A stretch of DNA of 64,000 nt from Planktothrix agardhii NIES-204 (GCA_003609755.1 AP017991.1:4017001-4081000); one strand, 5' to 3'; shown: positions 8,111 to 16,462, numbered from the stretch's first letter. The notes: generated by a model from the sequence alone, not told the origin. Made by a program: numbers and translations.

Positions 8111-8452
8111 ATGACAAGCAGCGCAACAGCATCACTGCTGTATTTTAACGGTACAGACGATAAGATTGATGTTGGCTACAACAATGAATTAAATCCCCAA
8201 ACTTTTACAATTGAAGCTTGGGCATATTCCCGCACCTCAAATACAGGAATTGAACGCTCTGTATTAACTTCCCGTCCCGATAGTTATCGGTGGGGGTATA
8301 TGTTTTATCAATCTTGCTATCAAGATAATTGGGAATTATGGCTGTTACCTCCAAATGGTGATTATCAAAAAATTCGCGGGCCAAAAGTTCAAGCCAATGT
8401 CTGGACTCATTTAGCCGCCACTTATGACCCAGGGCTGTGGGTTTATTATTAG
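8111..8452 (+). pseudogene. Truncated LamG/concanavalin-like domain protein
   Basis: The 113-codon frame starts at an ATG 7 nt after AGGAGC. It shows the beginning of a LamG-like jelly-roll domain: ASLLYFNGTDDKIDVGYNNE, LNPQTFTIEAWAYSR, SVLTSRPDSYRWGYMFYQ and NVWTHLAATYD. In intact domains TYD is followed by more strands; here it is cut by PGLWVYY and a stop, exactly where the next frame (polyprenyl synthetase) begins. The N-terminus lacks an obvious signal peptide. The frame overlaps the next one by 16 bp. I read it as the 5' remnant of a larger gene cut by a deletion. Confidence 0.65.
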
Positions 8453-9156
8453 AAAATCTATCTTTCTTGGGAGTGACAAAAACCCTAAATATTCTCCATG
8501 AAATTGAAGTTATGGCACAACAATCCGTTGAAGGACAGGCAATGGAATTAGATTGGGTAGCCGATAATGCCGCCTATTTAACGGATCAAGATTATTTTAC
8601 CATGTGCGTTAAAAAAACCTGTTGGTATTCGTTCATGACCCCTTGTCGAATTGGGTTGATTATTGGAAATCCTAATGCTAACGCTAGTGAATTAATCAAA
8701 CCTTTAGCCGAGTTAACTCGATTTGGAATGCTACTAGGAATTGCCTTTCAAATTCAAGATGATCTCTTAAATCTAGTGGGAGAAATCGAAACCTATGGCA
8801 AAGAAATTGGAGGAGATATTTATGAGGGAAAACGCACGGTAATGTTAAATCATGTTATTACCCATAGCAAACCCCAAGAAGCAGAAAAAATTCTCAATAT
8901 TTTAGCAATTGATAGAGAAAAGAAAACTCCCGATCAAATTGAGTTTATTTTGCAATTGATGCGAAATTATGGCAGTATAGAACATGGTTGGGATTTAGCT
9001 CGTTCCTATGCGAATCAATCCGCAGAACTGTTCGAATCTCTGGATTTCCTTCAAGCTGAAACTCCCGTCCATCCAGAGGAAAAATTAATTTCAGAATATC
9101 ATGATCGACGATTCTTAGAAGAATTGATAAATTATGTAATTTATCGCAATTTATAA
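8437..9156 (+). pseudogene. Polyprenyl synthetase, C-terminal part (first DDxxD missing)
   Basis: The frame opens at a GTG that is probably not an original start. It shows the second half of an isoprenyl diphosphate synthase: EVMAQQSVEGQAMELDW, KKTCWYSFMTPCRIGLIIG, GIAFQIQDDLLNLVGE (second aspartate-rich motif) and GGDIYEGKRTVMLNHV. The first aspartate-rich motif and roughly the first 100 residues of a normal synthase are absent, and the frame begins at the LamG break. Intact relatives condense IPP with allylic diphosphates; this copy should be inactive unless complemented. It is followed after 22 bp by the repeat-protein gene, suggesting a former operon. Confidence 0.75.
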
Positions 9157-9178
9157 TCAATAAAAATAGGATAAAATC

Positions 9179-10750
9179 ATGAATTTAGAATTAAAACAAA
9201 CTGACAATTTCCCGATATTAATTCAGGGTAAACTCGGATTAAATGTGATCCTGAATTTATCCTGTTGTAATCATCAGTCGGAAACCTTACTCATTCGTCC
9301 GATTTTAGAAGATGGGTTCACCGATCAACAACAGGTCGTATCTTGTCATTATCAAGTTAATCCAGCCTATCTTTATTTATTATCAGGAAAAACGGCAAAT
9401 CTGACTTTAACCTTCCAAATTCCCGAAACTATTCCTGATCATCCGGTGAAAATCGGGTTAAGATTTCCAGGGATAGAAGCAGAAGCGATTCCCATTCTCA
9501 TCACTCCTGTATCTCCTCAACCTGATTCTGAAACGAACTCAATTCAGATTTATCTTCAAGTCACCTTTCCTTTTTCTAACCAGAATATTCAATCCCCAAC
9601 TCATTTTTCTAGTCAAAAAACAGGCGCAATTTGGGGATTAATTTCAGGGTTAAACGATTTAGATACAATTCCCTCTCGTTGGTTTATTGCTGAAATTATT
9701 ACGCTTTTAGCGATAATTGGAAATGATTATTCTCAGACTAAATTTGGAAATAAAATACTTCATAAACTTAAAAAAACAGATTTTTTCAAAGTAGGTATAA
9801 AGGCATTTAATTCAGCTAATATTTCTCACTGGCTGATCACAAGTTTATCTACGATTCAAACTTATTTAGGTAAAAAATTAGGATTAGAAGTTTGGGAACA
9901 GTGGTTATATAGTTTGGAAAAAACTGATTTAGAAACGGAAAAAAAATCAGAAACTATTTTAATTTCTCCCCTGATATCTTCTGATGGGGTTTCTCAACAG
10001 AATATCCCAACAGAAGACTGGTTTTGTTATATTATTTTGGGTTTAAAACAGATTTCTCCCACTTTTTCTAATCAATTAGAAACTCTAATTTTTCCAGCTT
10101 CAGCACAGCTTAACAATTCTTCTTTTGGGTCGAGGTTATTCAAGTTTATTCCCCCTAAAACTAACCCAGAAAACCAAGCTATTACCCTCGAAAAAATTAT
10201 CATTTTAACCACAGGAATATCTAATTTTGATACCTTACCTGCTCGCTGGTTTATTGTAGAAGTGCTTTTGATTTTAGCCGATCATGGAAATCAGTATTCA
10301 ACCCAAAAACAGGGGATAGAATTATGTTCTAAACTACAACGGACTCGATTTTTTAAAAATGGGGTTATTGCTTTAGCTTCCGCACAATTTCCCCGGTGGT
10401 TAATTGTCAGCCATCAAGCAGCATCAGCCTTTCATACCGATACAGGAGAAAGCTTAGAAACCCAAGGATTACTCTATTTTTGGGAAAAATGGTTATGGAG
10501 TTTAAATTCTCAGCCCTTGCCAAATATTTTAAATTATCATACCCTAACGGAAAACCTAATTCAAAAAAATGGGATGAATGCTGAAAAATGGTTCGTTGAT
10601 ATTATTTTAGGACTGACTTTAATTTCGCCTAGAATAGCAGCATTTGTCCATTCCATGGCCGAGACAGCACCAGCAATTTCCCTCGAATCCGCAAGTGTTA
10701 AAACTCCATTAGAAAATATTCTCAATTCTAATCTATCTTTACAACGATGA
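9179..10750 (+). CDS. Unrecognised protein with two internal repeats (523 aa)
   Basis: I cannot name this family. Residues 1-130 look like a beta-sandwich (VNPAYLYLLSGKTANLTLTF, IPDHPVKIGLRFPG). Then come two homologous, largely helical units of about 145 residues. Unit 1 (about 152-296) has LDTIPSRWFIAEIITLLAII, KLKKTDFFKVGIKAF, SHWLITS, WEQWLYSLE and TEDWFCYIILGLKQISP. Unit 2 (about 342-484) has FDTLPARWFIVEVLLILAD, KLQRTRFFKNGVIAL, PRWLIVS, WEKWLWSLN and AEKWFVDIILGLTLISP. There is no signal peptide. The stop overlaps the next start (ATGA at 10747-10750), indicating translational coupling with the CrtC-like gene; the prenyl synthetase remnant is 22 bp upstream. A role next to isoprenoid chemistry is inferred from context only. 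Confidence 0.75.
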   Translation: MNLELKQTDNFPILIQGKLGLNVILNLSCCNHQSETLLIRPILEDGFTDQQQVVSCHYQVNPAYLYLLSGKTANLTLTFQIPETIPDHPVKIGLRFPGIEAEAIPILITPVSPQPDSETNSIQIYLQVTFPFSNQNIQSPTHFSSQKTGAIWGLISGLNDLDTIPSRWFIAEIITLLAIIGNDYSQTKFGNKILHKLKKTDFFKVGIKAFNSANISHWLITSLSTIQTYLGKKLGLEVWEQWLYSLEKTDLETEKKSETILISPLISSDGVSQQNIPTEDWFCYIILGLKQISPTFSNQLETLIFPASAQLNNSSFGSRLFKFIPPKTNPENQAITLEKIIILTTGISNFDTLPARWFIVEVLLILADHGNQYSTQKQGIELCSKLQRTRFFKNGVIALASAQFPRWLIVSHQAASAFHTDTGESLETQGLLYFWEKWLWSLNSQPLPNILNYHTLTENLIQKNGMNAEKWFVDIILGLTLISPRIAAFVHSMAETAPAISLESASVKTPLENILNSNLSLQR

Positions 10751-11814
10751 CTTTAGATCTTTCACTGATTAACCAGATTGAATCTTTACGGATTCCTTTA
10801 GATGATCCTGAATCTCCTTTAGATTGGAAAGATTGGTATCATTATATTCTGATTCATCCTAAAACCGGGATGCGAATTTTAGTGAATATTACTCTCATGG
10901 GTAGACCCCAACGGGGAGAAATTCAAGTCAGTTTGATTATTAATAGTCCCAATTATTTATTACCCCTATCCCTACAAACACCGGATTTAATTGCGACCTT
11001 TGCTGCGGCTGTTTCTATTCCTTGGAAATCTAATCAGGTCTGTTCTCAACCCTTAGAAATTCAAGTCAAAGGGGTACATTTACAAATTAATGGTGAACAA
11101 TCTAAAATCCGAGTTTTTGACGAGCCATCGCAACTTTCTATTGATTTTAAAACTCAAGCCAAGGCTACTCCTTTATTAGTTACAGAAGATGCTCAATTTG
11201 GCAGTGGTTTTATCGGCTGGGGATTAATTCCTGGGTTAGAAGTTGTAGGAGAATTAGACGTTGGTGAAACCAAATTTAACTTAAATTCCGATTGGTTTTG
11301 TTATCACGATCGCAATTTTGGCCGATTCCGATGGGGAGAGGATATTGGTTGGGAATGGTTTGTGATTTTTGCTCAAACTGAAACTAAAATTCCCCTCACC
11401 CTAATCTTAGACTGGAGAACCAATAAAACCCATAGTCAAGGCGGTTTACCTTATATTTTTATCTATCAAAATCATCAGTTAAGGAAAATCTTTTTAGGGG
11501 AAACCTTACGCCTTAATTGGAATTGGTCTACAGTTTCCTATCAACCCTTACGTTTACCCGGAATCATGGCTTCTTTATTTAGCGATCGCTCCCTAAAAAT
11601 GCCCCAAAGCTTGCAAATTGAAGCCCAAGATGAACAGGATCATTTGTTGTTAAATCTCAACTTTGATGCTACCCTAGAACTGATTGTCCCCGATAATCAA
11701 TCCCGTCAATATACTTTTATTGAAGAACTCTCTGGAACTGTTGAAATGCACCTAAACCTTAACGAAACCCAATTAACAGCCGAAGGATTTGTTTATGCAG
11801 AATATGTGCAGTAA
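10747..11814 (+). CDS. CrtC-like (hydroxyneurosporene synthase/lipocalin-like) family protein
   Basis: The 355-aa, beta-rich protein carries the motif YHDRNFGRFRWGEDIGWEW at residues 186-204. It resembles the YHDHNWG motif of the CrtC/AttH lipocalin-like superfamily, in which CrtC adds water across the terminal double bond of acyclic carotenoids. Other matching pieces are FGSGFIGWGLIPGLE before the motif and VIFAQTETKIPLTLILDWRT after it. No signal peptide or membrane helix is seen. The start overlaps the previous stop (ATGA), so it is co-translated with the repeat protein. With a polyprenyl synthetase remnant upstream, hydration or cyclisation of a terpenoid is a plausible but unproven role. 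Confidence 0.65.
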   Translation: MTLDLSLINQIESLRIPLDDPESPLDWKDWYHYILIHPKTGMRILVNITLMGRPQRGEIQVSLIINSPNYLLPLSLQTPDLIATFAAAVSIPWKSNQVCSQPLEIQVKGVHLQINGEQSKIRVFDEPSQLSIDFKTQAKATPLLVTEDAQFGSGFIGWGLIPGLEVVGELDVGETKFNLNSDWFCYHDRNFGRFRWGEDIGWEWFVIFAQTETKIPLTLILDWRTNKTHSQGGLPYIFIYQNHQLRKIFLGETLRLNWNWSTVSYQPLRLPGIMASLFSDRSLKMPQSLQIEAQDEQDHLLLNLNFDATLELIVPDNQSRQYTFIEELSGTVEMHLNLNETQLTAEGFVYAEYVQ

Positions 11815-11826
11815 ACAGGTTTCAGG

Positions 11827-11868
11827 TTTCGGCTTTCGGCTTTCGGCTTTCGGCTTTCGGCTTTCGGG
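11827..11868. repeat. Heptanucleotide tandem array (TTCGGCT)n
   Basis: About six tandem copies of the 7-bp unit TTCGGCT directly after the CrtC-like gene. It belongs with the other 7-bp arrays here (GGGTAAT, CAGTAAT, CAGTTAT, AACTGAT). Such short tandemly repeated repetitive sequences are known from filamentous cyanobacteria. Confidence 0.9.
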
Positions 11869-11935
11869 TTCTAGCTAATATTCCATCCTTTAATATTTGC
11901 TACAAATACTTGATCGGGTGGGTAATAACTTTTTT

Positions 11936-12008
11936 CTATTCCCTATTCCCTATTCCCTCCTGTTCCCAGATCCGGCGTTCCCTGTTCCCTTGCGCGTAGC
12001 ACTATAAC
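11936..12008. repeat. Heptamer array and GTTCCC-family repeat fragment
   Basis: CTATTCC heptamers (11936-11959) run into GTTCCCAGATCCGGCGTTCCC and end in TAGCACTATAAC (about 11992-12003). The ending resembles an end of the element at 22232-22378. It fills the gap between the convergent CrtC-like and glycosyltransferase genes and is probably a degraded copy of that family. Confidence 0.6.
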
Positions 12009-12057
12009 AATAATATCGTTGATTTCCCAAATCTATTCCCCTGACACCCGACATCTA

Positions 12058-13365
12058 TTAACGGGAATTCAAATAGGTTTCTAGGACATCAATGGCTTTG
12101 CAGTTTCCCTGTTCAGCTTGAATATAATTGCTGACTTCAGCAACACGGGTAGCATAATTTGGATCACCTAATAACACTTTAAGTTCTGCTAAAACCCTAG
12201 ACGCTTGATAAAGATTGCGGTCTAATATTCGTCCAACTCCCATTTTTACCACTCGCGCCGCATTCTCCGGTTGATCATAATTAAAAGGAACAATCAACAT
12301 CGGATGCCCTGCGCGTAAGGCTTCTGCCGTTGTTCCCATCCCCCCATGATGGACAATTGCGGCCGCATGGGGAAAAATAGCAGCATGGGGCGCGTAGTCA
12401 ACAGCAATGATTCCTTCGGGTAAACCCAAAGCGTTCAATTGGTGTGCCGCCTTTCCCATCATCAAAATTGCCCGATATCCTAACTCTTGGGCGGCTATCA
12501 TCCCCTCCTGATAAAAGTTGCCAGGAGCTAAAACAGCCGTTGACCCCAAGGTAAATACAATCGCAGGTGGCCCATCATCCAAAAAGGCCTGAAGTTCTGG
12601 GGATAACCCCGGCCCAGAATTGGGACGGTAAAAGGGAAAACCCGTAATCTGGGTTTGTGGGGGCCAATCTGGTTGGGCCGTGGCGAAGGTTGGGGAAAAT
12701 AAACCTAATACCAGCGGCGCAAATTGTCCTTCAAACAAAGGATCAAGCCCGCCTTCTAACCCTAATTCTGCCTGTAATTGTTCCAAAGGAGCACTCCTAA
12801 GTCGAGCATTCGAGCGCAATAGACGCATGAGTGAATCTCTAGCCACCACAGCCATTGCCTGTTGATGGCGAGATTGAGTGCTTTTTTCCTGGGCGGTATC
12901 ATAGACTGAGATCAAAGCACTGGGAGATAAAATCGTAGAAACCCAGGGAATTGCTATTTTTTCAGCGACTAAAGATGCCACTAAAATTAAAGGATGGGTT
13001 AAGAGTAAATCTGCTCCTTGGCAGGCCTTAATTAAGTCACAATAACTGGTGCGTAAATAGGGCATTAATAAATAATTGATAATGTATTCTACGCCCCTTT
13101 GGGAGTCCATCATCATTGAAATAAATTCTGCCTCATTGGGATCTTGGGGTAAACCATTGGGTCTGAGGGGATGAAATTCTATTCCTGCTGTTTCTAGGGT
13201 TTGTTGATATTGTTCACAGCTGGCAATACTGGGAGAATATCCTCGACTTTGCAATTCCTGAGCCAACGCCATATAGGGATATAAATCCCCTAAAGATCCA
13301 AAGGTTGCTAAAACAATTCTCTTTCCAGAGCCGTTTGAAGTTTGATCTTTTAATCTACTGTCCAT
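12058..13365 (-). CDS. GT1-family (UDP-glycosyltransferase/MGT-like) glycosyltransferase
   Basis: ATG at 13365 chosen over a GTG at 13395. The roughly 434-aa GT-B protein has the N-terminal acceptor-side start RIVLATFGSLGDLYPYMALA and, in the C-terminal donor domain, FTLGSTAVLAPGNFY, AAIVHHGGMGTTAEALRAG and PMLIVPFNYDQPENAARV. The HHGGMGTT segment is the nucleotide-sugar binding signature shared with macrolide, sterol and MurG-like glycosyltransferases. Family members glycosylate lipids, sterols or natural products; the acceptor is not deducible. It is followed on the same strand by nothing close, and lies 3' of the polysaccharide deacetylase. Confidence 0.88.
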   Translation of the reverse strand: MDSRLKDQTSNGSGKRIVLATFGSLGDLYPYMALAQELQSRGYSPSIASCEQYQQTLETAGIEFHPLRPNGLPQDPNEAEFISMMMDSQRGVEYIINYLLMPYLRTSYCDLIKACQGADLLLTHPLILVASLVAEKIAIPWVSTILSPSALISVYDTAQEKSTQSRHQQAMAVVARDSLMRLLRSNARLRSAPLEQLQAELGLEGGLDPLFEGQFAPLVLGLFSPTFATAQPDWPPQTQITGFPFYRPNSGPGLSPELQAFLDDGPPAIVFTLGSTAVLAPGNFYQEGMIAAQELGYRAILMMGKAAHQLNALGLPEGIIAVDYAPHAAIFPHAAAIVHHGGMGTTAEALRAGHPMLIVPFNYDQPENAARVVKMGVGRILDRNLYQASRVLAELKVLLGDPNYATRVAEVSNYIQAEQGNCKAIDVLETYLNSR

Positions 13366-13445
13366 GGGATTGAATTTACAAATACCTGATTCCACATTAT
13401 TAAATGTATCATGAGCTAATAAAATATTTTGCCTTGAATTAAGTT

Positions 13446-14336
13446 CTAAAACATAGTGACTTTTTTTAAGGTTGTTGCTCTTTTGGCAATTCTGATCAAA
13501 TTCCTAGGGGAATTATCACGATTAACTGTGATTCGAGAAATTCGATATTTATTGGTATAGCGATTAATTCGTGTCATATTTCCATCATAGATATATCCGG
13601 TTAAATAATAGGGAGGTAAGGATTTTTCCACTCTCCGGTTAACTTTTCCAAAGGGATAAGCAAAATGAGCAGCCACCCATTTATTTTTATCTAAATCTTC
13701 CATACAGGTTCTTAGATCGAGTTTAGCTTGTTCGAGTTCAAATTTTAAATCTTTCCCTTTGATTAAGGTTAATTGTTTATGGGTTTGACCATGGGATTGA
13801 ATATCATAATATCCGCGTTTATAGCCATCCCGTAGTTCTGCACAACTCACATGGGGTAAAAAATCCTTTAACCTCACTCCCATTAAGCCTGGATTTACAA
13901 ACCAGACAATTTTGATTTTTTTGTTGTATTCTTTTTCTAAGTCTTTTAAAATCGGTAAAACATTCTCGTGAACACCATAATAACCATCGTCAAAGCTAAT
14001 CATTATAGGTTTTTGCCCGATTTTTTCTGAAGGAATGGGCTGGGATTTTTCAATAAAATAGATAAATAAATCTTGAGTTGTTAAAAACCAATAGTTATTT
14101 TTAGCTAAATAATTAAGAAAAGTATAGAAATCTTTTTTTAAATAATCATTCTCAAATTGGGTTCTTCTTTCAGGACTTTGATCAATATTAGATTCGTCAA
14201 TAATATCATGTAATCCAAAAATGGGGATTCTGATACTGGCGGTTCTGTAGGTAGCTCCCAGGGCGGGAATACTTAACAAAATCACACAAAGTAAGCCAAT
14301 TAGGAAACTAAGCAAAATCCGATTTTTTTTTGCCAT
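13446..14336 (-). CDS. Polysaccharide deacetylase (CE4/NodB domain) family protein
   Basis: Start set at MAKKNRILLSFLIGLL (14336), which begins a proper signal peptide/anchor ending near SIPALGA; the longer frame adds an unlikely hydrophobic N-terminus. NodB motifs are present in order: ISFDDGYYGVHENVLPIL (catalytic and metal Asp), QSHGQTHKQL (two metal His) and HFAYPFGKVNRRV. CE4 enzymes de-N- or de-O-acetylate cell-wall or extracellular polysaccharides, so an exported enzyme acting on the envelope or slime is likely. The mature protein is about 270 residues. It lies 77 bp downstream of the gamma-carbonic-anhydrase-like gene. Confidence 0.88.
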   Translation of the reverse strand: MAKKNRILLSFLIGLLCVILLSIPALGATYRTASIRIPIFGLHDIIDESNIDQSPERRTQFENDYLKKDFYTFLNYLAKNNYWFLTTQDLFIYFIEKSQPIPSEKIGQKPIMISFDDGYYGVHENVLPILKDLEKEYNKKIKIVWFVNPGLMGVRLKDFLPHVSCAELRDGYKRGYYDIQSHGQTHKQLTLIKGKDLKFELEQAKLDLRTCMEDLDKNKWVAAHFAYPFGKVNRRVEKSLPPYYLTGYIYDGNMTRINRYTNKYRISRITVNRDNSPRNLIRIAKRATTLKKVTMF

Positions 14337-14361
14337 TTTTGTTGTATAATACAGAGAGTAA

Positions 14362-14386
14362 AACCACAAAGACACAAAGACACGAA
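14362..14386. repeat. Dispersed CCACAAAGACACAAAGACAC repeat
   Basis: An A-rich repeat unit in the leader of the deacetylase gene. Related stretches occur after the C5 methyltransferase (about 38283-38310, accacaaaggcacgaagaca) and after the ABC ATPase gene (46311-46326). It is an interspersed short repeat, not a gene. Confidence 0.7.
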
Positions 14387-14412
14387 CAAAGATAAAGAGA
14401 ATAATTTTAATT

Positions 14413-14952
14413 TTAACTGAATCCGATTTCTGTCCCCTTTCCGGCATGAACCAGGGCTAATTTTTCATAGCGTTTGGCGTGTTCAATTAAATCTGACGCA
14501 GCTTCTGGGGACACATCCCGCAGACGTTTAGCAGGAACACCCACAACTAGGGAAAACGGTGGCACATCTTTGGTGACCACCGAACCAGCCCCAATTATAC
14601 TTCCGGTTCCCACCCGTACCCCATCTAATATAACGGCTCCAATCCCAATTAAACTGCCCCGTTCGATATGGGCCGAATGAATCACCGCCCGATGACCCAC
14701 CGTAACATAATCTTCTAAAAGGGTAACTTTCCCCGGATCTCCGTGCACAATTGCACCATCCTGTATATTAGTTTTGGCTCCAATCACAATTCGTTCCACA
14801 TCCCCCCGAACCACCGCCCCATACCAAATACTCGCCCCCGCCCCAATTTCTACAAACCCCATAACAACTGCATTGGGGGCAACAAAAGCAGCCTGGGAAA
14901 TATCAACATCGGGCCAGTAAGGTTGATCATTTTGTAGAGATGGATAAGACAT
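14413..14952 (-). CDS. Gamma-carbonic anhydrase-like hexapeptide-repeat protein
   Basis: The 179-aa left-handed beta-helix protein is built of hexapeptide repeats from about residue 20 to 140 (FVAPNAVVMGFVEIG, ASIWYGAVVRGDVERIVIG, GSIIGAGSVVTKDVPPFSLV). The three zinc ligands of gamma-class carbonic anhydrases are recognisable: His in DGAIVHGD, and two in VTVGHRAVIHS. It ends with a short helix region. Family members (YrdA/PaaY/CcmM-N type) are trimeric; some are active carbonic anhydrases, others only bind metal. The start ATG at 14952 is clear. It is transcribed towards the deacetylase gene. Confidence 0.9.
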   Translation of the reverse strand: MSYPSLQNDQPYWPDVDISQAAFVAPNAVVMGFVEIGAGASIWYGAVVRGDVERIVIGAKTNIQDGAIVHGDPGKVTLLEDYVTVGHRAVIHSAHIERGSLIGIGAVILDGVRVGTGSIIGAGSVVTKDVPPFSLVVGVPAKRLRDVSPEAASDLIEHAKRYEKLALVHAGKGTEIGFS

Positions 14953-15051
14953 CGGTGTTAAATTCCCTCAAAAACGAACAAACCAGAATTAACAAGAAAG
15001 GTTAAAATTCCTATAGCTATAATATAAGCCTTGGTCTAACACCATTTAATA

Positions 15052-15558
15052 ATGAATTCTGCCTTGCAGTACCCAATTTTTGGCCCGGAAATTAATTGTC
15101 CCCATTGCCGTCAGCCTATTCCCGCCCTGACGCTAACGGATACCTATTTGTGTTCCCGTCATGGGGCTTTTGAGTCTGACCCGAATACGGGGGAGTTGGT
15201 TCACCTGCAATCTGGCCGTCATTGGCGACGATGGCAAGACGAATGGTATCGACAACATACCCATCCCGACGGGATTCGGTTTGAAATCCATGAAGCCCTA
15301 GACCGACTCTACACCCAGGGCTATCGGGCAACCCGTGTAATTATTGCTAAACGCTATCACGATTTAATTAGTAGCTATTTAGAAGGGAACACTCCCTGGT
15401 GCAATCCGACAGAGGGAAACGAACCAAAATTGTATGGTTTACCTGTGGAATTTAGTCCCGATATTGGGGATGAACCCCGTTGGGATGTGATTAATTTTGA
15501 TTTGGAAAAAGAACAGGGCGCTCCTGTACGTTATCCCTATTTTCGATTATTTGAGTAG
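15052..15558 (+). CDS. Conserved cyanobacterial protein with N-terminal Cys pair (TIGR02652-like)
   Basis: The 168-aa protein opens with INCPHCRQPIPALTLTDTYL and a second cysteine in CSRHGAFESDP, which gives a zinc-ribbon-like head. Then follow LVHLQSGRHWRRWQDEWYRQ, GYRATRVIIAKRYHDLISSY and a C-terminal part ending RYPYFRLFE. I recall this as a cyanobacteria-restricted family of unknown function (TIGR02652), from memory only. The gene ends 11 bp before the VOC-domain gene on the same strand, so the two likely form an operon. Confidence 0.75.
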   Translation: MNSALQYPIFGPEINCPHCRQPIPALTLTDTYLCSRHGAFESDPNTGELVHLQSGRHWRRWQDEWYRQHTHPDGIRFEIHEALDRLYTQGYRATRVIIAKRYHDLISSYLEGNTPWCNPTEGNEPKLYGLPVEFSPDIGDEPRWDVINFDLEKEQGAPVRYPYFRLFE

Positions 15559-15569
15559 GGGGAAATTTT

Positions 15570-16001
15570 ATGCACCATGTCTCAATTCGTACCGCTAATA
15601 TTCATCGCGCGATCGCATTTTATGAAATCCTAGGATTTACGGTTTGTGAACGTTTTACAACTGGATATACTTTAGCCTGTTGGATGGAAGGTTTAAATGG
15701 CAGGATTGAATTAATTGAAATTCCCCAACCCCAACCCGCCCCCGATGCTTTTGGCGATGAACATTATGTCGGTTACTATCATATTTCTTTTGATTTAACG
15801 AATCAGGTTTCTGATCTAGTTAGTTGGTTAAATCATCTCAAATATCAGTTTGATCAAGCTATTATAGAAAGGCCTAATTTATTGCAACCCTTAAATATTT
15901 TATTAGAACCGATGCAACAAATGATCGGAGATCAAGTTTATGAAGTCATGTTTATTGCCGATTCAGATGGTTTACCCTTGGAATTTATTCGGATTTTGTA
16001 G
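15570..16001 (+). CDS. VOC (glyoxalase/bleomycin-resistance fold) protein
   Basis: The 143-aa protein has the beta-alpha-beta-beta-beta VOC pattern: HHVSIRTANIHRAIAFYEIL at the N-terminus, GFTVCERFTTGYTLACW, GRIELIEIPQ, and the second module starting YYHISFDLTN. It ends with VMFIADSDGLPLEFI, where Glu is a usual metal-ligand position. VOC proteins include glyoxalase I, dioxygenases and metal-independent binders; the substrate is unknown. It starts 11 bp after the TIGR02652-like gene with GGGGGAAA as ribosome site, and is followed by a heptamer array. Confidence 0.85.
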   Translation: MHHVSIRTANIHRAIAFYEILGFTVCERFTTGYTLACWMEGLNGRIELIEIPQPQPAPDAFGDEHYVGYYHISFDLTNQVSDLVSWLNHLKYQFDQAIIERPNLLQPLNILLEPMQQMIGDQVYEVMFIADSDGLPLEFIRIL

Positions 16002-16019
16002 GAATTACGAATTACGAAT

Positions 16020-16082
16020 GGGTAATGGGTAATGGGTAATGGGTAATGGGTAATGGGTAATGGGTAATGGGTAATGGGTAAT
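16020..16082. repeat. Nine perfect tandem copies of GGGTAAT
   Basis: 63 bp made of nine exact 7-bp units, preceded by two GAATTAC-like heptamers. It lies downstream of the VOC gene and upstream of the lipoprotein gene, about 85 bp before its start. It is of the cyanobacterial heptanucleotide STRR type. Confidence 0.97.
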
Positions 16083-16168
16083 TTAAGTTTAAACCTAGTT
16101 TCCCTTGTGCAAACAAGTCAGCTTAACGGTATATTAATATTTCGTTGATTTAGTTTAAGGAGATTAAA

Positions 16169-16450
16169 ATGCAATCCAAAACCATTCAGTTATTTCTCGC
16201 CGTTGGTTTAGCCACAACTTTAGGAGCCTGTGGTGGAGGCAATCAAGAAGAAGGTGTCAAACCCGGAGAAACCCCAGTGACTGCACCCGCACCCCAAGTG
16301 CCAGCTAATTCCGCTCCAGCAACGGCACCTCAAGCCCCGGCAACTTTCGCGCCATCACCATCTTCAGACAATAACGAAGATGATAAAAATGATAATGACA
16401 AAGATGATAATAACAAAGATGACGATGGCGGAGAAGGCGGAGAAGGTTAA
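16169..16450 (+). CDS. Small putative lipoprotein with Pro/Ala linker and acidic tail
   Basis: The 93-aa product has a lipoprotein signal: IQLFLAVGLATTLGAC, with cysteine at position 21 as the probable lipidation site. After a GGG spacer come a Pro/Ala-rich low-complexity linker (about 35-70) and a C-terminal run of Asp/Asn/Lys ending in EGGEGG. No globular domain is apparent. The acidic tail could bind divalent cations, which is inference. AAGGAG lies upstream of the ATG. A hairpin separates it from convergent panB. Confidence 0.75.
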   Translation: MQSKTIQLFLAVGLATTLGACGGGNQEEGVKPGETPVTAPAPQVPANSAPATAPQAPATFAPSPSSDNNEDDKNDNDKDDNNKDDDGGEGGEG

Positions 16451-16462
16451 TTAAAGCTAGGC

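Noticed and set aside
8111-9156. Natural LamG-prenyltransferase fusion
   Set aside because: The two parts are in different frames, the LamG domain is cut short, and the synthase lacks its first aspartate-rich motif.
16020-16082. GGGTAAT array as a telomere-like end
   Set aside because: It is internal, flanked by ordinary genes on both sides; heptamer arrays recur with other sequences in the window.
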